Shown here: positions 62,347 through 64,000 of the stretch, piece after piece
Position numbering within the stretch: the first letter of the stretch is position 1
Layout: each line of letters starts with the position of its first letter
NCBI RefSeq assembly: GCF_900591205.1
Contig: NZ_UUPU01000001.1
Location: 682,001-746,000 of the forward strand
Source of the DNA: Pseudomonas viridiflava
GTDB lineage: Bacteria; Pseudomonadota; Gammaproteobacteria; Pseudomonadales; Pseudomonadaceae
DNA: 64,000 nt
Direction: 5' to 3'
Position numbers and translations under genes: made by a program
Notes under the pieces: generated by a model
Databases searched by the model: none
What the model saw: the letters and a program-made list of their open reading frames with translations, nothing else
Told to the model about the DNA's origin: nothing

Positions 62347-64000
62347 ATGCCTGAATACAAAGCACCCCTGCGCGACATGCGCTTTCTGATCGACAACGTA
62401 TTTGACTTCCACGGCCACTACGCCGCCCTCGGCGCGACCGACGCCAGCCCGGACATGGTCGGCGCGATCCTTGAAGAAGGCGCCAAATTCTGCGAAAACG
62501 TGCTCGCGCCGCTCAACCGCAGCGGTGACGAAGAGGGCTGCCATTTCGACAATGGCGTGGTGACCACACCCAAAGGCTTCAAGGAAGCCTTCGCCCAGTA
62601 CGTGGAAGGCGGCTGGCACGGCGTGGCGGCGGACCCGGCCTACGGTGGCCAGGGCCTGCCGCAGTCCCTGGGGCTGGTGCTGAGCGAGATGATCGGCTCC
62701 AGCAACACCTCCTGGGGCATGTATCCGGGCCTGACTCACGGCGCGATGTCGGCGATCCATGCCCACGGCACCGAGGAGCAGAAAGCCACGTTCCTCAGCA
62801 AACTCACCGCCGGTGAATGGACCGGCACCATGTGCCTGACCGAAGCCCATTGCGGCACCGACCTGGGCCTGATCAAGACCCGCGCCGTGCCCCAGGCGGA
62901 CGGCAGCTACGCGGTCACCGGCAGCAAGATCTTCATCTCGGCCGGCGAGCACGACATGAGCGCCAATATCATCCACCTGGTGCTGGCCAAGCTGCCGGAT
63001 GCGCCGGCGGGCACCAAGGGTATCTCGTTGTTTATCGTGCCCAAGTTCCATGCGGATTCCGGCGAGCGCAACGCGGTGCACTGCGGCTCCATCGAGCACA
63101 AGATGGGCATCAAGGCGTCGGCTACCTGCGTGTTGAACTTCGACGGCGCCAAAGGCTTTTTGATTGGCGAGGCGAACAAGGGCCTGAACTGCATGTTCAC
63201 CATGATGAACCACGCACGCCTGGGCACCGGCATGCAGGGCCTGTGCAATGGCGAGGCGAGTTTCCAGGGCGCGATCAAATACGCCAACGACCGCCTGCAA
63301 ATGCGCTCGCTCACGGGTGCCAAGGCCCCGGAGAAAACCGCCGACCCGATCATCGTGCACCCTGACGTGCGTCGTATGTTGCTGACCATGAAAGCCTTCA
63401 ACGAAGGCAACCGGGCGCTGACCTATTTCACCGCGCAATTGCTCGACACCGCGCACCTGAGCAGCGACGCCGCGCAGCGTCAGGAGGCCGAAGACCTGCT
63501 GGCGTTCCTCACGCCGATCTGCAAAGCCTTTATGACCGACACCGGCCTTGAGGTGACCAACCACGGCATGCAGGTTTTCGGCGGCCATGGCTATATTCGC
63601 GAATGGGGCATGGAGCAACTGGCCCGCGATGCGCGGATTGCGCCGATCTATGAAGGCACCAACGGCATCCAGGCCCTCGACCTGCTGGGGCGCAAGGTGC
63701 TGGGCAGCCAGGGCAAGTTGCTGCGTGGCTTCACCAAAATCGTGCATAAGTTCTGCGCGGCGAATGCCGAGCATCCACAGCTCAAGGCGTATGTGGCGCA
63801 GCTCAACCAGTTGAACCAGGAATGGGGCGAGCTGACCACCAAGGTCGGTATGGCCGCGATGAAAAACCCCGATGAAGTGGGCGCAGCGGCGGTGGATTAC
63901 TTGATGTACAGCGGTTACGTGATCCTGGCTTACCTGTGGCTGCGCATGGCAATCGCGGCTCTGGCGCTGGGAGATGATGATTTTGCCAAGGCCAAGCTGG
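62347..64000 (+). CDS. fadE2: Acyl-CoA dehydrogenase, FadE2-like, C-terminus outside the window
   Basis: The first 551 codons of a second large acyl-CoA dehydrogenase, still open at the window end. It starts MPEYKAPLRDMRFLIDNVFD after GGAG. It is a clear paralog of the FadE1-like protein at 57190: it shares [52 protein letters not shown], and FGGHGYIREWGMEQ. P. aeruginosa has PA0506 and PA0508 as such a pair. Lacking a visible PsrA palindrome, it may be controlled differently from its paralog. About 40-50 residues should be missing. Confidence 0.86.
   Translation, partial: MPEYKAPLRDMRFLIDNVFDFHGHYAALGATDASPDMVGAILEEGAKFCENVLAPLNRSGDEEGCHFDNGVVTTPKGFKEAFAQYVEGGWHGVAADPAYGGQGLPQSLGLVLSEMIGSSNTSWGMYPGLTHGAMSAIHAHGTEEQKATFLSKLTAGEWTGTMCLTEAHCGTDLGLIKTRAVPQADGSYAVTGSKIFISAGEHDMSANIIHLVLAKLPDAPAGTKGISLFIVPKFHADSGERNAVHCGSIEHKMGIKASATCVLNFDGAKGFLIGEANKGLNCMFTMMNHARLGTGMQGLCNGEASFQGAIKYANDRLQMRSLTGAKAPEKTADPIIVHPDVRRMLLTMKAFNEGNRALTYFTAQLLDTAHLSSDAAQRQEAEDLLAFLTPICKAFMTDTGLEVTNHGMQVFGGHGYIREWGMEQLARDARIAPIYEGTNGIQALDLLGRKVLGSQGKLLRGFTKIVHKFCAANAEHPQLKAYVAQLNQLNQEWGELTTKVGMAAMKNPDEVGAAAVDYLMYSGYVILAYLWLRMAIAALALGDDDFAKAKL

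Noticed and set aside
57400..63774. Long minus-strand frames over both acyl-CoA dehydrogenase genes
   Set aside because: Shadows of two paralogous high-GC genes; their similarity to each other only mirrors the sense genes.

Overview
The window is chromosomal DNA of a Pseudomonas, most likely of the P. fluorescens group. The basis is the high-GC codon use, the gene content and order (the choline/glycine-betaine catabolic genes, creBCD, bioBFHCD and paired fadE genes in Pseudomonas arrangement) and many REP-type palindromes of the kind common in fluorescent pseudomonads. I see no rRNA, tRNA, CRISPR array, insertion sequence or prophage. All calls come from reading the sequence; no database search was run.

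Layout. (1) 1-24705 is a nearly complete route from glycine betaine to C1 units: an M19-like protein, a V4R-like protein, dgcA and dgcB with dedicated etfA/etfB (dimethylglycine), gbcA/gbcB (glycine betaine), a threonine aldolase, traX-like, glyA, soxBDAG (sarcosine), purU and fdhA (formyl-THF and formaldehyde disposal). Each demethylation releases a C1 unit that glyA, purU and fdhA then handle. This block is interrupted at 8116-10750 by a noncoding array of DnaA-box-bearing degenerate repeats and two paralogous genes of unknown function. (2) 24759-29286 is accessory: two small orphan proteins, an ECF sigma/anti-sigma pair, a DUF2780 protein, an acyltransferase and a retropepsin-like protein. 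(3) 29296-32828 is creBCD. (4) 33003-39315 holds a GST and a Fur-controlled, FoxI-FoxR-FoxA-FoxB type siderophore uptake locus. (5) 39367-45806 holds an exonuclease, a cNMP/CBS/DUF294 signalling protein, a single-domain response regulator, malate synthase G and a GcvR-like ACT protein. (6) 46030-51778 holds rarD, srkA, phoX, a ModE-like regulator and comF. (7) 51871-56452 is the biotin operon bioBFHCD. (8) 56573-64000 holds a small conserved protein, two long-chain acyl-CoA dehydrogenases (the first behind a PsrA-type operator; the second runs off the window) and, between them, an orphan Ig-like protein and a diguanylate cyclase.

The most interesting points are: the paralogous gene pair and its repeat-rich leader with four perfect and several near-perfect DnaA boxes; CTGT-N8-ACAG palindromes in front of three otherwise unrelated orphan genes; the loss of three of five expected zinc ligands in the M19 'dipeptidase' and of one cluster cysteine in DgcA; TGTCGC-type direct repeats before betaine-catabolic transcription units; and fourteen REP doublets, five of which share a conserved palindromic spacer and several of which lie inside operons.
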